From: Candidatus Thalassarchaeum betae
GTDB lineage: Archaea > Thermoplasmatota > Poseidoniia > Poseidoniales > Thalassarchaeaceae
DNA: 64,000 nt
Reading direction: 5' to 3'
NCBI GenBank assembly: GCA_003193925.1
Contig: PSPG01000007.1
Span: forward strand, 13,612-77,611
Positions 9,272 to 18,060 of this stretch are shown here, piece by piece. How positions within the stretch are numbered: position 1 is the stretch's first letter; each line of letters opens with the position of its first letter. The position numbers and the translations under genes were made by a program. The notes beneath the pieces are model-generated. The model was given only the letters and a program-made list of their open reading frames with translations, searched no databases and was not told the DNA's origin.

Positions 9272-9517
9272 ATGGGGAAATTCTACGGTTTCCGGCACTG
9301 CGTGACCTGCAAGGTCGACTGCACAGCGGGTAACTTCATCGACTTCGAGAGCAAGAGATACTGCACGGCGTGCTGGATACAGAGTAACAATCCCGACCAC
9401 CCTGAACTCGAACAGATCAGGGAGCAAGTGAAGGATGCTGCTGAGCAGTGGAAGTGCCTCAGGTGGAGTCGCGAGGAAGGCCCTCTTCCCGATGGCCCAA
9501 AGCCGGTACGCCGATGA
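9272..9517 (+). CDS. Small protein with two Cys pairs, probable zinc ribbon
   Basis: This 81-residue protein is not from a family I recognise. It has CVTCKVDC near residue 10 and YCTACW near residue 30, which could form a four-cysteine zinc site, followed by a charged helix with a Glu- and Gln-rich stretch and a polar tail. The size and Cys layout suit a zinc-finger adaptor or nucleic-acid-binding protein. It ends 9 nt before the M3 peptidase start on the same strand, so the two are probably co-transcribed. Confidence 0.6.
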   Translation: MGKFYGFRHCVTCKVDCTAGNFIDFESKRYCTACWIQSNNPDHPELEQIREQVKDAAEQWKCLRWSREEGPLPDGPKPVRR

Positions 9518-9526
9518 GGTGAGAGA

Positions 9527-11233
9527 TTGACCTCGAGTTTCGTAACCGAGGACTTCGATGCGTCAAAATGGGAGAACATCGAGCCCTACGCCAACGACCT
9601 GCTGACTAGGGAGCTGACCTGCTCAGGATGCCTCGAGAGGCTGATAAAGGACAGTTCGACGCTCGCTGAGCACGTCTCGGAAGCAGGCACCCTGCTCAGC
9701 ATCGCGATGACCTGCGACACCGAGAATTCCAGCAAACTGCAGTCCTACCTCGACTTCGTCGAGAACGTCCAGCCGAAGCTGTCCGAGTTCGCTGACGCGC
9801 TCAACAGGAGGATGGCAGGGCATCCCGCTGTCGAGGAGTTACCCTCCCGCTACGACCTGATGATCAAGTGCATCCGCACCGACATTGGAATCTTCAGGGA
9901 GGAGAACATCCCGCTTCAGGTCGAGGAGGCCAAACTCGAGACCGAGCATAGTACCATCACCGGGGCAATGATGGTCGAATACGACGGCGAGGAGAAGACC
10001 CTGCCACAGATGGCGATCTACCTCGAGGACACCGACCGCAGCGTCCGCGAGTCGGCTTGGCGGGCAATCACAGCCAGGATGGAGCAAGATGCAGAGCGGC
10101 TCTCGGAGATTTACGATGAACTGATTCGAATCCGCCATCAGATCGCCACCAATGCCGGATTCGACGACTACCGTTTCTACATCTTCGAAGCCAAGCATCG
10201 CTACGACTACTCTCTAGATGACTGTCTGCAGTTCCACGACTCGATCGAGAGCGTGTGCGTGCCTCTGATGCACCAGATACACGGGGAGAGGCGCACTGCC
10301 TTGGACGTCGAGGCCCTGCGCCCGTGGGATGTCGGTGAGAAGTCTGGCGGCGGGGTCGATATCCACGGCAGGTCGCCCCTGCAGCCTTTCGATACCGTGG
10401 ATGAGCTGATCTCCGGCTGCTCGAACATCTTCCACAGCATGTCGCCCGAGCTCGGAGGGATGTTCGACATGCTGAAGGAGAGGGACTCACTGGACCTCGA
10501 GAGCAGGAAGGGAAAGGCTCCGGGCGGGTACCAGGCTAATCTCGAGAAGACCCGAATCCCGTTCATCTTCATGAACGCAGCAGGAACCCAAGGCGACCTG
10601 ATGACGATGGTACACGAGGCGGGGCACGCCTTCCACTCGTGCTACAGCTCGGAGTTGGACCTCATCGACGAGCGCAACCCGCCACTGGAGTTCGCTGAGG
10701 TCGCTTCGATGTCGATGGAGTTGATGAGCCATCCTGAGTGGGGCGAGTTCTACAGCGAGGAGGAGGCTCGCAGGGCCAAGGCGGACCACTTGGAGAAGAT
10801 CGTCTGTTTCATGCCGTGGATGGCGACTATCGACGCCTTCCAGCACTGGGTGTACGCGAATCCGGAGCACTCCCGCGAGGAGCGCGCGGAGCACTGGCTG
10901 GAACTGAGGCGGAGGTTCGGGCCCAAGACCGACTGGAGCGGCTTCGAGGACCTGAAGGAGACTTCGTGGCAGGGCCAGCTGCACCTGTTCCAGGTGCCAT
11001 TCTACTATGTGGAGTACGGAATAGCGCAACTCGGGGCGCTGCAACTGTGGCAGTACCACAGGAGGGACGCCTCGGACGCGCTCTCGCGCTACGCTCGGGC
11101 GATGAGCCTAGGCAACACTAAGCCCCTGCCAGAATTGTTCGGAGCAGCCGGCCTGAACCTCGGTTTCGGCGAGGAGCACGTAGGCTCCCTAATCGGTGAG
11201 TTGAACGAGGCCCTGACAGAGATCCAGGCCTGA
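9527..11233 (+). CDS. pepF: M3 family oligoendopeptidase (PepF-like)
   Basis: A 568-residue cytoplasmic metallopeptidase that cuts short peptides. The zinc site HEAGH is at residues 363-367 (MVHEAGHAFHSC), with the third ligand probably in the downstream LEFAEVASMSMELM helix, as in the PepF/PZ-peptidase group. The length matches that group. The chosen start is TTG at 9527, placed 4 nt after GGTGA (aggtgagagaTTG); the same motif precedes several other starts here. It fits an organism that exports large proteases (S8, M28) and imports the peptides. An MFS transporter gene follows 48 nt downstream, with a TATA-like stretch (gtatattg, about 11241-11248) between them. Confidence 0.88.
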   Translation: MTSSFVTEDFDASKWENIEPYANDLLTRELTCSGCLERLIKDSSTLAEHVSEAGTLLSIAMTCDTENSSKLQSYLDFVENVQPKLSEFADALNRRMAGHPAVEELPSRYDLMIKCIRTDIGIFREENIPLQVEEAKLETEHSTITGAMMVEYDGEEKTLPQMAIYLEDTDRSVRESAWRAITARMEQDAERLSEIYDELIRIRHQIATNAGFDDYRFYIFEAKHRYDYSLDDCLQFHDSIESVCVPLMHQIHGERRTALDVEALRPWDVGEKSGGGVDIHGRSPLQPFDTVDELISGCSNIFHSMSPELGGMFDMLKERDSLDLESRKGKAPGGYQANLEKTRIPFIFMNAAGTQGDLMTMVHEAGHAFHSCYSSELDLIDERNPPLEFAEVASMSMELMSHPEWGEFYSEEEARRAKADHLEKIVCFMPWMATIDAFQHWVYANPEHSREERAEHWLELRRRFGPKTDWSGFEDLKETSWQGQLHLFQVPFYYVEYGIAQLGALQLWQYHRRDASDALSRYARAMSLGNTKPLPELFGAAGLNLGFGEEHVGSLIGELNEALTEIQA

Positions 11234-11281
11234 ACCGGCAGTATATTGCCACCAACGACCTAGCGGCGCAGAGGTGAGAGG

Positions 11282-12583
11282 TTGGAGAGCGTGGCTGAAG
11301 TCAGTTACTTCGGACGGCTGAGGCAGTTCAGCCGCAATGCGAGGCTGTACCTGCTCCACATCATCGGGATGGACCTCATCCACGGGGCGTGGGAGGTCCT
11401 GTTCAACCTCTACCTGCTAGCAGTGGGGTTCGATGTCAGGTTCGTCGGAATCAGGATAGCGGTACTCGGGATCGCCGGCGCTCTGGCTTCGGTTCCCGCG
11501 GGCCGTCTCGCAGACCGCATTGACCGCAAATGGGGATTCATCATCGGCGATGGCGGCGGGGCGGTTTGCGCCTTGGTCCTCATCATGTCAACTGACGCGA
11601 CAATGATCCTTGCCTTCTCGGCCGTCTCGGCCTGCTTCAGCGCTCTGCATCGCGTGACCGAGTCGCCGTTCATGGCCGAGAACTCGGAGCCCGAGGAGAG
11701 GATACACTTGTTCAGCGTGGAGCAGGGACTGTCCACCCTTGCTGCTATGGCCGGGGCCCTGATCGCAGGGTTCCTTCCAAGGTACCTGATGAGCTCGGAG
11801 GGCATGACTCTGATCGAGGCATATCGCTGGGCTGTCCATATCGGAATCGCCTGGTGGTTCCTTTCGCTGATACCGGCTATCATGCTCAGGAGGTACGTCT
11901 CGGAGGAGGTGGCCCGAGCCAGAGCCGAGGTCGAGCAGGAGAAGCGCGGCGGTTGGCTGTCTGCGATACGGACCCCGAAGACGGTGTACCACTTCGTCGT
12001 GATCGGCACCCTGCTCTCCCTAGGAGGGGGCTTCGTGCTCCGTTTGGCGAACATCTTCTTCCACTACGACCTGCATGCGCAAGAGCACCAAATCGGCATG
12101 GTGTTCGCAGCGGGCTCGTTCTTCTTAGCCATCGGTGCCTTCGCCGTGCCTCTTGTCGTAGAGAGGCTGGGGGAGGTGGCCACGATCGTGTGGACGAGGT
12201 TCGCGGCAGTCCCGTTCATCCTTCTGATCGGGTACGCACCGGAACTCGCCACGCCAGAGACAGTGGTCTCGCTGGCTGGTCTGGCTTGGGTTCTGAGAAC
12301 CACGCTGTTCAATATGTCAGGCCCGGCGTTCGAAGCCTTCAGCATGGGTCAACTGCATCCCACTGAGAGAGCGACCTACATCGGCATCTCGCACCTGTTC
12401 GGAAGCGCTATGGTTGCTGTCGGAGGCTATCTGGGGGCCGTCCTGATGGACAGCGGGGACTTCCGCACGCCATTCCTCGTGATGGCGGTGCTGTACGCCA
12501 TCTCGACTGCGTTGTTCATGCGCTGGTTCAAGGGCGCTCCGGGCCTTTCGGACCCGAGCAGCCTACGGGAATCAGTCCGTTAG
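11282..12583 (+). CDS. Major facilitator superfamily transporter
   Basis: A 433-residue membrane protein with about 12 hydrophobic helices. The loop after the second helix carries [13 protein letters not shown], the MFS motif A (GxLaDrxGrr). The central cytoplasmic loop is charged ([14 protein letters not shown]). The TTG start at 11282 follows GGTGA by 4 nt (aggtgagaggTTG), so it is well supported. The substrate cannot be predicted; the neighbouring oligopeptidase makes peptide or amino-acid movement one possibility only. The end overlaps the convergent radA gene by 12 nt. Confidence 0.82.
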   Translation: MESVAEVSYFGRLRQFSRNARLYLLHIIGMDLIHGAWEVLFNLYLLAVGFDVRFVGIRIAVLGIAGALASVPAGRLADRIDRKWGFIIGDGGGAVCALVLIMSTDATMILAFSAVSACFSALHRVTESPFMAENSEPEERIHLFSVEQGLSTLAAMAGALIAGFLPRYLMSSEGMTLIEAYRWAVHIGIAWWFLSLIPAIMLRRYVSEEVARARAEVEQEKRGGWLSAIRTPKTVYHFVVIGTLLSLGGGFVLRLANIFFHYDLHAQEHQIGMVFAAGSFFLAIGAFAVPLVVERLGEVATIVWTRFAAVPFILLIGYAPELATPETVVSLAGLAWVLRTTLFNMSGPAFEAFSMGQLHPTERATYIGISHLFGSAMVAVGGYLGAVLMDSGDFRTPFLVMAVLYAISTALFMRWFKGAPGLSDPSSLRESVR

Positions 12584-13573
12584 GCCCTCGGATGTCACGG
12601 TGAAGACCGCCTCGCCATCAGGCAGGTTGGGGCTGTCGACAAGGCGGGCTATGCGTCGGCCCCCCTTCGACTTCCTGAGGTACAAGCGGAATGTGCTGGC
12701 GTGTGCGACGATGTGGCCGCCAATCGCCCTAGTGGGGTCCCCCCACATGGAATCGGGCTTCGACATGACCTGGTTGGTAACCAGAATCAGAGCGTTCTGG
12801 ACGTCTGCCAGCTGCTTGAGTTCCTTCATGTGGCGGTTGAGTTTCTGCTGCCTCGGAGCGAGCATGCCGCGGCCGATGTACTCGGCCCGGAAGTGACTCG
12901 TCAGCGAGTCGACGATGACCAGCTTGACGTCTATGTTCTTCGACATCCTCTTGATCTCGTCAACGAGAAGGGTCTGGTGCGCTGAATTGTACGCGCGGGC
13001 AACGTGGATCCTGTCAAGCGCGTCCTGCGGGTCGATGCCGACCCCTTCGGCCATCTGCGCTATGCGCTCGGGCCTGAACGTGTCCTCGGTGTCGATGTAG
13101 AACACCTCGCCATCGAGGCCTCCCTGGTCGAGAGGCAGGATCGTGTTGACGGCGAGCTGGAGCGCAATCTGGGTCTTTCCGCTGCCGAACTCACCGTACA
13201 CCTCGACGATGGCCTGAGTCTCGAATCCCCCCCCCAGCAACTCGTCCAGGGAGGAGGAGCCGGAAGTCAGTTTCTTCACCCGTCGGCGACGATCCAGCAG
13301 GGCTTTGCCGCTGATGAAACCGCCGATGTTGGCTATCTTCTTGGCGCCCGCGATGATCTTGGCGGCGACGGCCTCGCCCAACTCGGCCTGCTCAGCCAGC
13401 TCCACCGGGCTCATCACCGCTATCGCGAGCAACTCCTCGAATCCGGCCTCACGCAGTTTCTCCGCGGTCGCGGGACCCACTCCTGGGAGATCCTCTATCG
13501 TGTTCTCCGGCTCATCCACGTCAATCACTACCTCCTCTTCCTTTACACTCTCACTTGCAGTCTTCTTGGTCAC
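12572..13573 (-). CDS. radA: DNA repair and recombination recombinase RadA
   Basis: The archaeal RecA/Rad51 homologue, which forms filaments on single-stranded DNA and carries out strand exchange. The GTG at 13573 is chosen because it follows GGTGAGAGAA; this gives 333 residues, whereas an upstream in-frame ATG would add 16 residues lacking support. The N-terminal helix-hairpin-helix domain shows [17 protein letters not shown]. The ATPase core has Walker A GEFGSGKT (about residue 127), Walker [13 protein letters not shown], and L2-region residues near the conserved QVMSKPD. The C-terminal part includes [16 protein letters not shown], typical of RadA. Hel308 lies about 4 kb away. Confidence 0.96.
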   Translation of the reverse strand: MTKKTASESVKEEEVVIDVDEPENTIEDLPGVGPATAEKLREAGFEELLAIAVMSPVELAEQAELGEAVAAKIIAGAKKIANIGGFISGKALLDRRRRVKKLTSGSSSLDELLGGGFETQAIVEVYGEFGSGKTQIALQLAVNTILPLDQGGLDGEVFYIDTEDTFRPERIAQMAEGVGIDPQDALDRIHVARAYNSAHQTLLVDEIKRMSKNIDVKLVIVDSLTSHFRAEYIGRGMLAPRQQKLNRHMKELKQLADVQNALILVTNQVMSKPDSMWGDPTRAIGGHIVAHASTFRLYLRKSKGGRRIARLVDSPNLPDGEAVFTVTSEGLTD

Positions 13574-13590
13574 TTCTCTCACCTGTATGG

Positions 13591-13600
13591 CCGATATCGG
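13591..13600. promoter_or_regulatory. Palindrome CCGATATCGG upstream of radA
   Basis: A perfect 10-bp palindrome sits 18-27 nt upstream of the radA start codon. A TATA-like AAATACTAT lies just further upstream (minus strand, about 13607-13615). It could be a repressor site or chance. Confidence 0.25.
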
Positions 13601-13643
13601 GCTTCGATAGTATTTGAACAAACGATGGACCCCCTAGGGCGGT

Positions 13644-13696
13644 TGAAAGTGCTTCACACTGCGTACTTCCTAGGAGTGCGGCATTTTTCACTTTCA
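13644..13696. repeat. Inverted repeat between radA and tRNA-iMet
   Basis: TGAAAGTG (13644-13651) and CACTTTCA (13689-13696) are perfect 8-bp arms. The loop contains a further palindrome, TCCTAGGA. It lies downstream of the tRNA 3' end and upstream of radA, so it may be a tRNA terminator or processing stem, or a radA regulatory element. Confidence 0.3.
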
Positions 13697-13711
13697 GTTC
13701 AGATTCGTTCG

Positions 13712-13789
13712 TGGTAGCGGATGGTGGATTTGAACCACCGGTCTCCGGGTTATGAGCCCGACGAGATAACCTGGCTACTCCAACCCGCT
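13712..13789 (-). tRNA. Initiator tRNA-Met (CAU) with encoded CCA
   Basis: The minus strand folds into a cloverleaf: acceptor stem AGCGGGU/AUCCGCU, D arm AGCCAGG..., anticodon arm UCGGG-CUCAUAA-CCCGG, T arm with GGUUCAAAUCC, discriminator A at 13715, then CCA at 13714-13712. The anticodon CAU occupies 13754-13752. The A1:U72 pair and three consecutive G:C pairs next to the anticodon loop are the marks of an archaeal initiator rather than an elongator Met tRNA. No intron is seen. CCA is encoded, so maturation does not depend on CCA addition, although repair may. Confidence 0.95.
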
Positions 13790-13811
13790 TCGGACCCGCC
13801 GTAAACGGTTG

Positions 13812-13820
13812 GTTATATGA
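13812..13820 (-). promoter_or_regulatory. TATA box of tRNA-iMet
   Basis: On the minus strand TCATATAAC lies about 24-31 nt before the tRNA 5' end at 13789, the spacing expected for an archaeal TBP-dependent promoter. Confidence 0.65.
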
Positions 13821-13904
13821 ACAGCACCTTAGACGGAGGGAAGGCATGAGCGCGCATACGAACAGTCATGGGACTTCTCGCGCCGCAGCCTTTCAGGTGA
13901 GAGC

Positions 13905-15278
13905 GTGGCCGGGGACCTGCTGATTCGCAATTCTGTGATGATAGTGGGTGGGCGTGCCGTTGACGGCGATATGCGGGTGGTCGACGGGCTCATCGGCAGC
14001 ATCGCTCCTGGAGGCGGTCTCGAGCCCCGCGACGGCGAGTTGGTCATCGATGGCGATGGCTTGCACCTGCTACCCGGCGCCATCGACCCGCAAGTGCATT
14101 TCCGCGAGCCCGGGCAGCCGGAGAAGGAGGATATCGAAAGCGGCAGCAGGGCCGCTGCTGCTGGGGGGGTCACTGCCTTCCTCGACATGCCGAACAATGT
14201 CCCCATCGCGACCAGCATGGCTGCGATGCGGGACAAGCTAGACTCGGCCGCGCGCACCGCGGTGACTCATCACGGGTTCTTCATCGGGGCCACGCCAAAC
14301 AACGTCAGCGAACTACAGGCAGCGGTAGGGTCCCCCGATGCGCCCTCGCCGAGCGCCGGCATCTGCGGAATAAAGGTCTTCATGGGGAGCAGCACGGGCG
14401 ACCTGCTGGTCCACGAGCAGCAGCACCTGGAGGGCATCTTCGCTGGCACGGCGGGCATCATCGCGGTGCACGCCGAGGACGAGGACAGGCTCAACACGCG
14501 CAAGCCGGACTACGAGGACAGGACCGACGTCGCCGCGCATGCCGAGTGGCGGGACAGCGAGACCGCGTTCATCGCGACCCAGCGCGCCGCTGGGCTCGCC
14601 AATGACCATGGGCACAAGCTGCATGTCCTTCACCTGACCAGTGCACTGGAGGCAGACTGGCTGGCGAGCAACAAGGGCAGCCTGATTACCACTGAGGTCT
14701 GCCCCCAGCACCTCACTTTCGACGACAGCGACGTGGCCGAGCGTGGCACCCGCCTGGTGATGAACCCGCCAATCAGGTACGCGGGGGACCGTGAGACGCT
14801 ATGGCGCCGGCTCAAGGACGGCACCATCGACTGCATCGCCACCGATCACGCACCCCACACCCTCGACAACAAGGCCCTCGGCTTCCCCCACGCCCACGCC
14901 GGGATGCCCGGGGTGGAGAGCTCGTTGCCGCTGATGCTGACTCACGCGGCCGACGGGAGGTGCAGCGTCGCTGATGTGGCCCGCTGGATGTGCGAGGGAC
15001 CCGCACGCGTGTACGGGATGAGGGGCAAGGGCCGGCTCGAGGAGGGCATGGACGCCGATCTCGTGCTCGTCGACATGGAGACCCGCAGGTCCTTCTGCGA
15101 CGCAGACACCTGGACGCGGGTCGGCTGGACAGCTCTCGACGGGATGTCGTTGATAGGCTGGCCGATGTTCACCATCGTGGACGGCGAGGTCGTCCATTCG
15201 CGTGATGCGGGCGGGCCTCTGCGCGGAAACGCGGTCGCTTCACCCGGCTCAGTCGGGCGGGCTCTGGAATTCTCCTAA
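13905..15278 (+). CDS. pyrC: Dihydroorotase, variant with Gln in place of first metal-binding His
   Basis: A 457-residue cyclic amidohydrolase that closes carbamoyl-aspartate to dihydroorotate in pyrimidine synthesis. The GTG start at 13905 follows GGTGAGAGC. The signature reads DPQVHFREPG: the second His (His65) is kept but the first His of the usual HxH pair is Gln. From memory this Gln form occurs in Bacteroidetes-type dihydroorotases, and the downstream SRAAAAGGVTAFLDMPN, GIKVFMGSSTGDLLV and TDHAPHTLDNK segments also resemble that group. GIKVF supplies the Lys usually carbamylated. Allantoinase is the main alternative, but the dihydroorotase-like GIKVFMGSSTG argues against it. It abuts the convergent propeller gene with no gap. 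Confidence 0.85.
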   Translation: MAGDLLIRNSVMIVGGRAVDGDMRVVDGLIGSIAPGGGLEPRDGELVIDGDGLHLLPGAIDPQVHFREPGQPEKEDIESGSRAAAAGGVTAFLDMPNNVPIATSMAAMRDKLDSAARTAVTHHGFFIGATPNNVSELQAAVGSPDAPSPSAGICGIKVFMGSSTGDLLVHEQQHLEGIFAGTAGIIAVHAEDEDRLNTRKPDYEDRTDVAAHAEWRDSETAFIATQRAAGLANDHGHKLHVLHLTSALEADWLASNKGSLITTEVCPQHLTFDDSDVAERGTRLVMNPPIRYAGDRETLWRRLKDGTIDCIATDHAPHTLDNKALGFPHAHAGMPGVESSLPLMLTHAADGRCSVADVARWMCEGPARVYGMRGKGRLEEGMDADLVLVDMETRRSFCDADTWTRVGWTALDGMSLIGWPMFTIVDGEVVHSRDAGGPLRGNAVASPGSVGRALEFS

Positions 15279-17720
15279 TCAGCCTTCTACGGTTGCCGAG
15301 TCCTGGTCTTCCTCACCGGGATCTTCCTCGCCGTCATCGACTTTGGCTTCCTCGTCGTCATCCTCGTAGTAGTAGGTCTCGGGAGTCTCGTAGCCGGGAA
15401 GTTCGAGCTCGACCATGAGCTCGAGGTTGTCGGTCCTGTGGACCGAGGCGCCGGCGGTGGAGAAGGCGTAGACGTAGTCGCCCATGAAGATGGAGCGTCG
15501 GATGCTGGTGGAGCCGCCCCACCAGCCCGAGAGGCCGTCCTCGTTGTAGAAGTCGGAGTGGTTGACCATGCCGTGGATGCCGAGGGTGCCGTTCTCGGCG
15601 TCGACGTCGATCAATTGCAGGGTGGAGGCGAACTCGTAGCCCGAGTAGGTGTAGACGCGGCCGTCGATCTCTACTTGGTCGTACGTGTATCGATAGGTGG
15701 AGAGCGGTACAGCGAGCAGTTGCTCGGGCGCCCAGTAGGTGAACGCCTTGTGCTCGTAGGTGGCCTCGGAGTAGGACCACGACCAGCCGCAGCTCCACTC
15801 GTCGCAGTTCTCGTCCTCGTAGCCAGGCGAGAGCGGCAGGGCGTCAGCGAGGACCGGGTTGGTCGGGTCGCTGACGTCGAAGAGCGAGATCTGGGTCACG
15901 GACCAGTCGAGCCCGAGTCCGTCCGGGCCTGGCCCGATGCCAATGGTCAGGAGCGTGTCGGCGTCGATCGGGTGGATGTAGGTGGAGACGCCGGGGATCT
16001 CGAGCTCGCCGAGGATCTCGGGGTCGGTTGGGTCAGAGAGGTCGATGACCCACAGCGGGTCCATGTTGCGGAAGGTCACGAGGTAGGCGCGGTCGCCCAC
16101 GAAGCGGGCGCTCCAGATGCGCTCTCCGGCGGCGATGTCGCCGACGTGGCCAATCTCCACAAGCTCCGAGGTCTCGTCCTCGCAGCCCTCGGGAATCATG
16201 CACTCGGTGGCTGCGAGCGTGAACACGTTGTTCGTCGGCCCGGTCCACTCCTCGGTCTCGAGCCACCAGCGGCCCCAGGCGTCCTGGGTGGTAGCCACGC
16301 GGATGATGCCGTTGAGCTCAGAGAGCGAGAACTGGTCCTGCACCGTACCGTCGACCCTGCCAGATGCGACGTAGGTGGTCTCAGACGGGTCACTGATGTC
16401 GAAGATGTGAATGTTGGTCGCGTCGTCCCAGCCGGAATTGCGCCAGAACCACCACCAGTCGTTGGCGGGCTCGGCCAGAACCATGACGTCCTGAGAGGCG
16501 TAGACGTGGGCCCAAGACGAGGTGATGTGGTCGACTTCCAAGTCGACGTCGTCGCTGAACATCTGAATCGTCATAATCGTGGTGAAGCCGCGGCCGGCGC
16601 TGTCGGCGCTGGCGGCGAATTCGCTGCAGTCGCCAGAGCTGGTCGGGTGCTGGAACAGGCCCTGCGAGCCGATCTCGTAGATGTGTGGGGCGAAGTCATC
16701 CAGAGTTAGGTCATAGATGATCGCCGTGTTGGATGCTATGGTCTCCTCCATGCTCTCGTTCCAGATTTCCATCCTCTCCTCGTCGCTCTCGACGTTCCAG
16801 TAGTCCTCGGGCAAGTAGACCCAGGTACGCAGTCCCTCGATGTAAGTCCACAGGTGAGTCACCGAGCGGACGGTGCCGTCAACTAGTCGGGCGGTGTGGT
16901 AGTTGCCCTCGACGTAGATCTCGCGCTCCACCAAGGGAGCGGTTCGGTCGCTGACGTCGATGACGGTGTACTTGACTAGGTTCTGCACGCGCGTGTAGGT
17001 GTAGGAGTACTCTTCCTGACCGGGATAACTGACCGTCACCTCCTCGGACATGAACTCCCTGAGGGGGTCGTCCTGGTCGAGGCTCCAGTAGTAGATAGCC
17101 GATGCGACCACGAGCCGGTCTCCGTCGAGCATCATCTGCATCGGATAGCCCTGGATGCTCATGTTCGACTCGAGCGTGAGCTCGCCGAACTCTGGCACTC
17201 CCATAATCACCAACAGGTTTCCGTTGAGCATGTAGATGTGGTAGCCGTCGGTCTTGAGGAAGTCAGCCTCATCGACGCCCTCCTCCTGGTTGTTGGTCTC
17301 GGAGTACTCGCCCTCGCGACTCGTATCGGCGCTGTTGGATGAGCCGGCGTCGCCGTCTGCGCTGGCCACGGGAGCGCCTTCCATCATCACGTCGTCCTCC
17401 ATCCAGACGCCGCCGCCGCGCCAGACCGGGCCCGCCCAGTGCCAGTAGGACTCCTGGTCGAGCGCGACCAGCATCTCGTTGTTCACGGAGCCCTGTAGGT
17501 CAGCGAGGAGGAGTTCGCACTCGTCGTAGTTGTCGAGGACCGGCGAGGTGCGCTCGCGGGTCGGCAGATCCAGTCCGGGGTACTCCCCCTCGAGCCAGTC
17601 GAGAACGGGGTCGATCACTACGTCGTCGATATCGTCGACAACGTCGTCCATCAGGCCTAGGCAGCCTGAGCTGAGCATCATCACAAGCACCAGCATCGTA
17701 GCCGTGGGGCTTCTGTTCAT
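15279..17720 (-). CDS. Secreted lipoprotein with C-terminal-type beta-propeller domain
   Basis: The ATG at 17720 gives 813 residues beginning with a short lipoprotein signal (MLVLVMMLSSGCLG, lipobox SSGC), so the protein is probably anchored outside the cell through a lipidated Cys. An in-frame start 81 nt upstream would place polar sequence before the signal, and the promoter lies between the two. A linker rich in Ser, Asp and Glu leads to ETNNQEEGVDEADFLKTDG (about residue 145), which matches the start of the beta-propeller family PF09826 seen in archaeal and bacterial secreted proteins. Repeated D-x-SDPxxP strands follow, such as DLSDPTDPEILGEL and DVSDPTNPVLADAL. The tail is very acidic. 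The function of this family is not established. Confidence 0.85.
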   Translation of the reverse strand: MNRSPTATMLVLVMMLSSGCLGLMDDVVDDIDDVVIDPVLDWLEGEYPGLDLPTRERTSPVLDNYDECELLLADLQGSVNNEMLVALDQESYWHWAGPVWRGGGVWMEDDVMMEGAPVASADGDAGSSNSADTSREGEYSETNNQEEGVDEADFLKTDGYHIYMLNGNLLVIMGVPEFGELTLESNMSIQGYPMQMMLDGDRLVVASAIYYWSLDQDDPLREFMSEEVTVSYPGQEEYSYTYTRVQNLVKYTVIDVSDRTAPLVEREIYVEGNYHTARLVDGTVRSVTHLWTYIEGLRTWVYLPEDYWNVESDEERMEIWNESMEETIASNTAIIYDLTLDDFAPHIYEIGSQGLFQHPTSSGDCSEFAASADSAGRGFTTIMTIQMFSDDVDLEVDHITSSWAHVYASQDVMVLAEPANDWWWFWRNSGWDDATNIHIFDISDPSETTYVASGRVDGTVQDQFSLSELNGIIRVATTQDAWGRWWLETEEWTGPTNNVFTLAATECMIPEGCEDETSELVEIGHVGDIAAGERIWSARFVGDRAYLVTFRNMDPLWVIDLSDPTDPEILGELEIPGVSTYIHPIDADTLLTIGIGPGPDGLGLDWSVTQISLFDVSDPTNPVLADALPLSPGYEDENCDEWSCGWSWSYSEATYEHKAFTYWAPEQLLAVPLSTYRYTYDQVEIDGRVYTYSGYEFASTLQLIDVDAENGTLGIHGMVNHSDFYNEDGLSGWWGGSTSIRRSIFMGDYVYAFSTAGASVHRTDNLELMVELELPGYETPETYYYEDDDEEAKVDDGEEDPGEEDQDSATVEG

Positions 17721-17741
17721 GCGGTGGGCGAATCGCTGGAC

Positions 17742-17780
17742 GGATATCAAGCGGTTGGTGAGATGATTGGACAATTGTCC
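17742..17780 (-). promoter_or_regulatory. Propeller-gene promoter with palindrome and shared upstream element
   Basis: A TATA-like TTGATATCC (minus strand, 17742-17750) lies about 25 nt before the ATG at 17720, which suggests leaderless transcription. The element TGTCCAATCAT lies at 17773-17763 and sits inside a perfect 12-bp palindrome GGACAATTGTCC (17769-17780). The same TGTCCAATCAT..ACCAA..CTT layout precedes the dockerin gene at 20388, at nearly the same distance. Confidence 0.5.
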
Positions 17781-17797
17781 GGCCTCAGGCCTCGAAT

Positions 17798-18001
17798 TCA
17801 AACCATGGGCTCGCGTGGGAAGAACGGGAGAACCAGCGCATTGCGCAGCATTGGGGCAGGGATCGGATCCTCAGTATCCTCCTCCTTCCGGGTCATGGCG
17901 TTCGTCGTTCCAACGTCTCCCTCTTCGGTACCGGAGACGAGGCCTTGCGTGCCGCTCAGGAAAATCAGCGCGGCGATGTGTAGGTCCAGGTTTCGGTCCA
18001 T
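17798..18001 (-). pseudogene. Truncated dockerin-protein paralogue (signal peptide and promoter only)
   Basis: Starting at ATG 18001 this reads MDRNLDLHIAALIFLSGTQG, nearly the same as the dockerin protein at 19759-20388 (MDRTVDLTIAALIFLAGTAG). DNA similarity covers the promoter, the signal peptide and about 35 codons (to ...GDVGTTNAMT). After that the reading frame continues with unrelated sequence for about 30 codons and stops, with no dockerin repeat. It is either a decayed duplicate or the stump of a rearrangement. A short secreted peptide could still be made, because the promoter and signal sequence look intact. Confidence 0.65.
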
Positions 18002-18024
18002 GAACAGCAATCATCTGCATACCC

Positions 18025-18047
18025 GACATAAGCGGCTTGGGTCCATG
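18025..18047 (-). promoter_or_regulatory. Promoter of truncated dockerin paralogue
   Basis: Minus strand ACCCAAGCCGCTTATGTC lies with its CTTATGTC 24-31 nt before the ATG at 18001, exactly as in the intact dockerin gene. This is a duplicated promoter. Confidence 0.45.
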
Positions 18048-18060
18048 AGTCACTCTTGCA

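Noticed and set aside
15438-16709. Long open frame (423 codons) on the plus strand
   Set aside because: It is the antisense shadow of the propeller gene, with low-complexity Val/Gly/Glu sequence and no domain.
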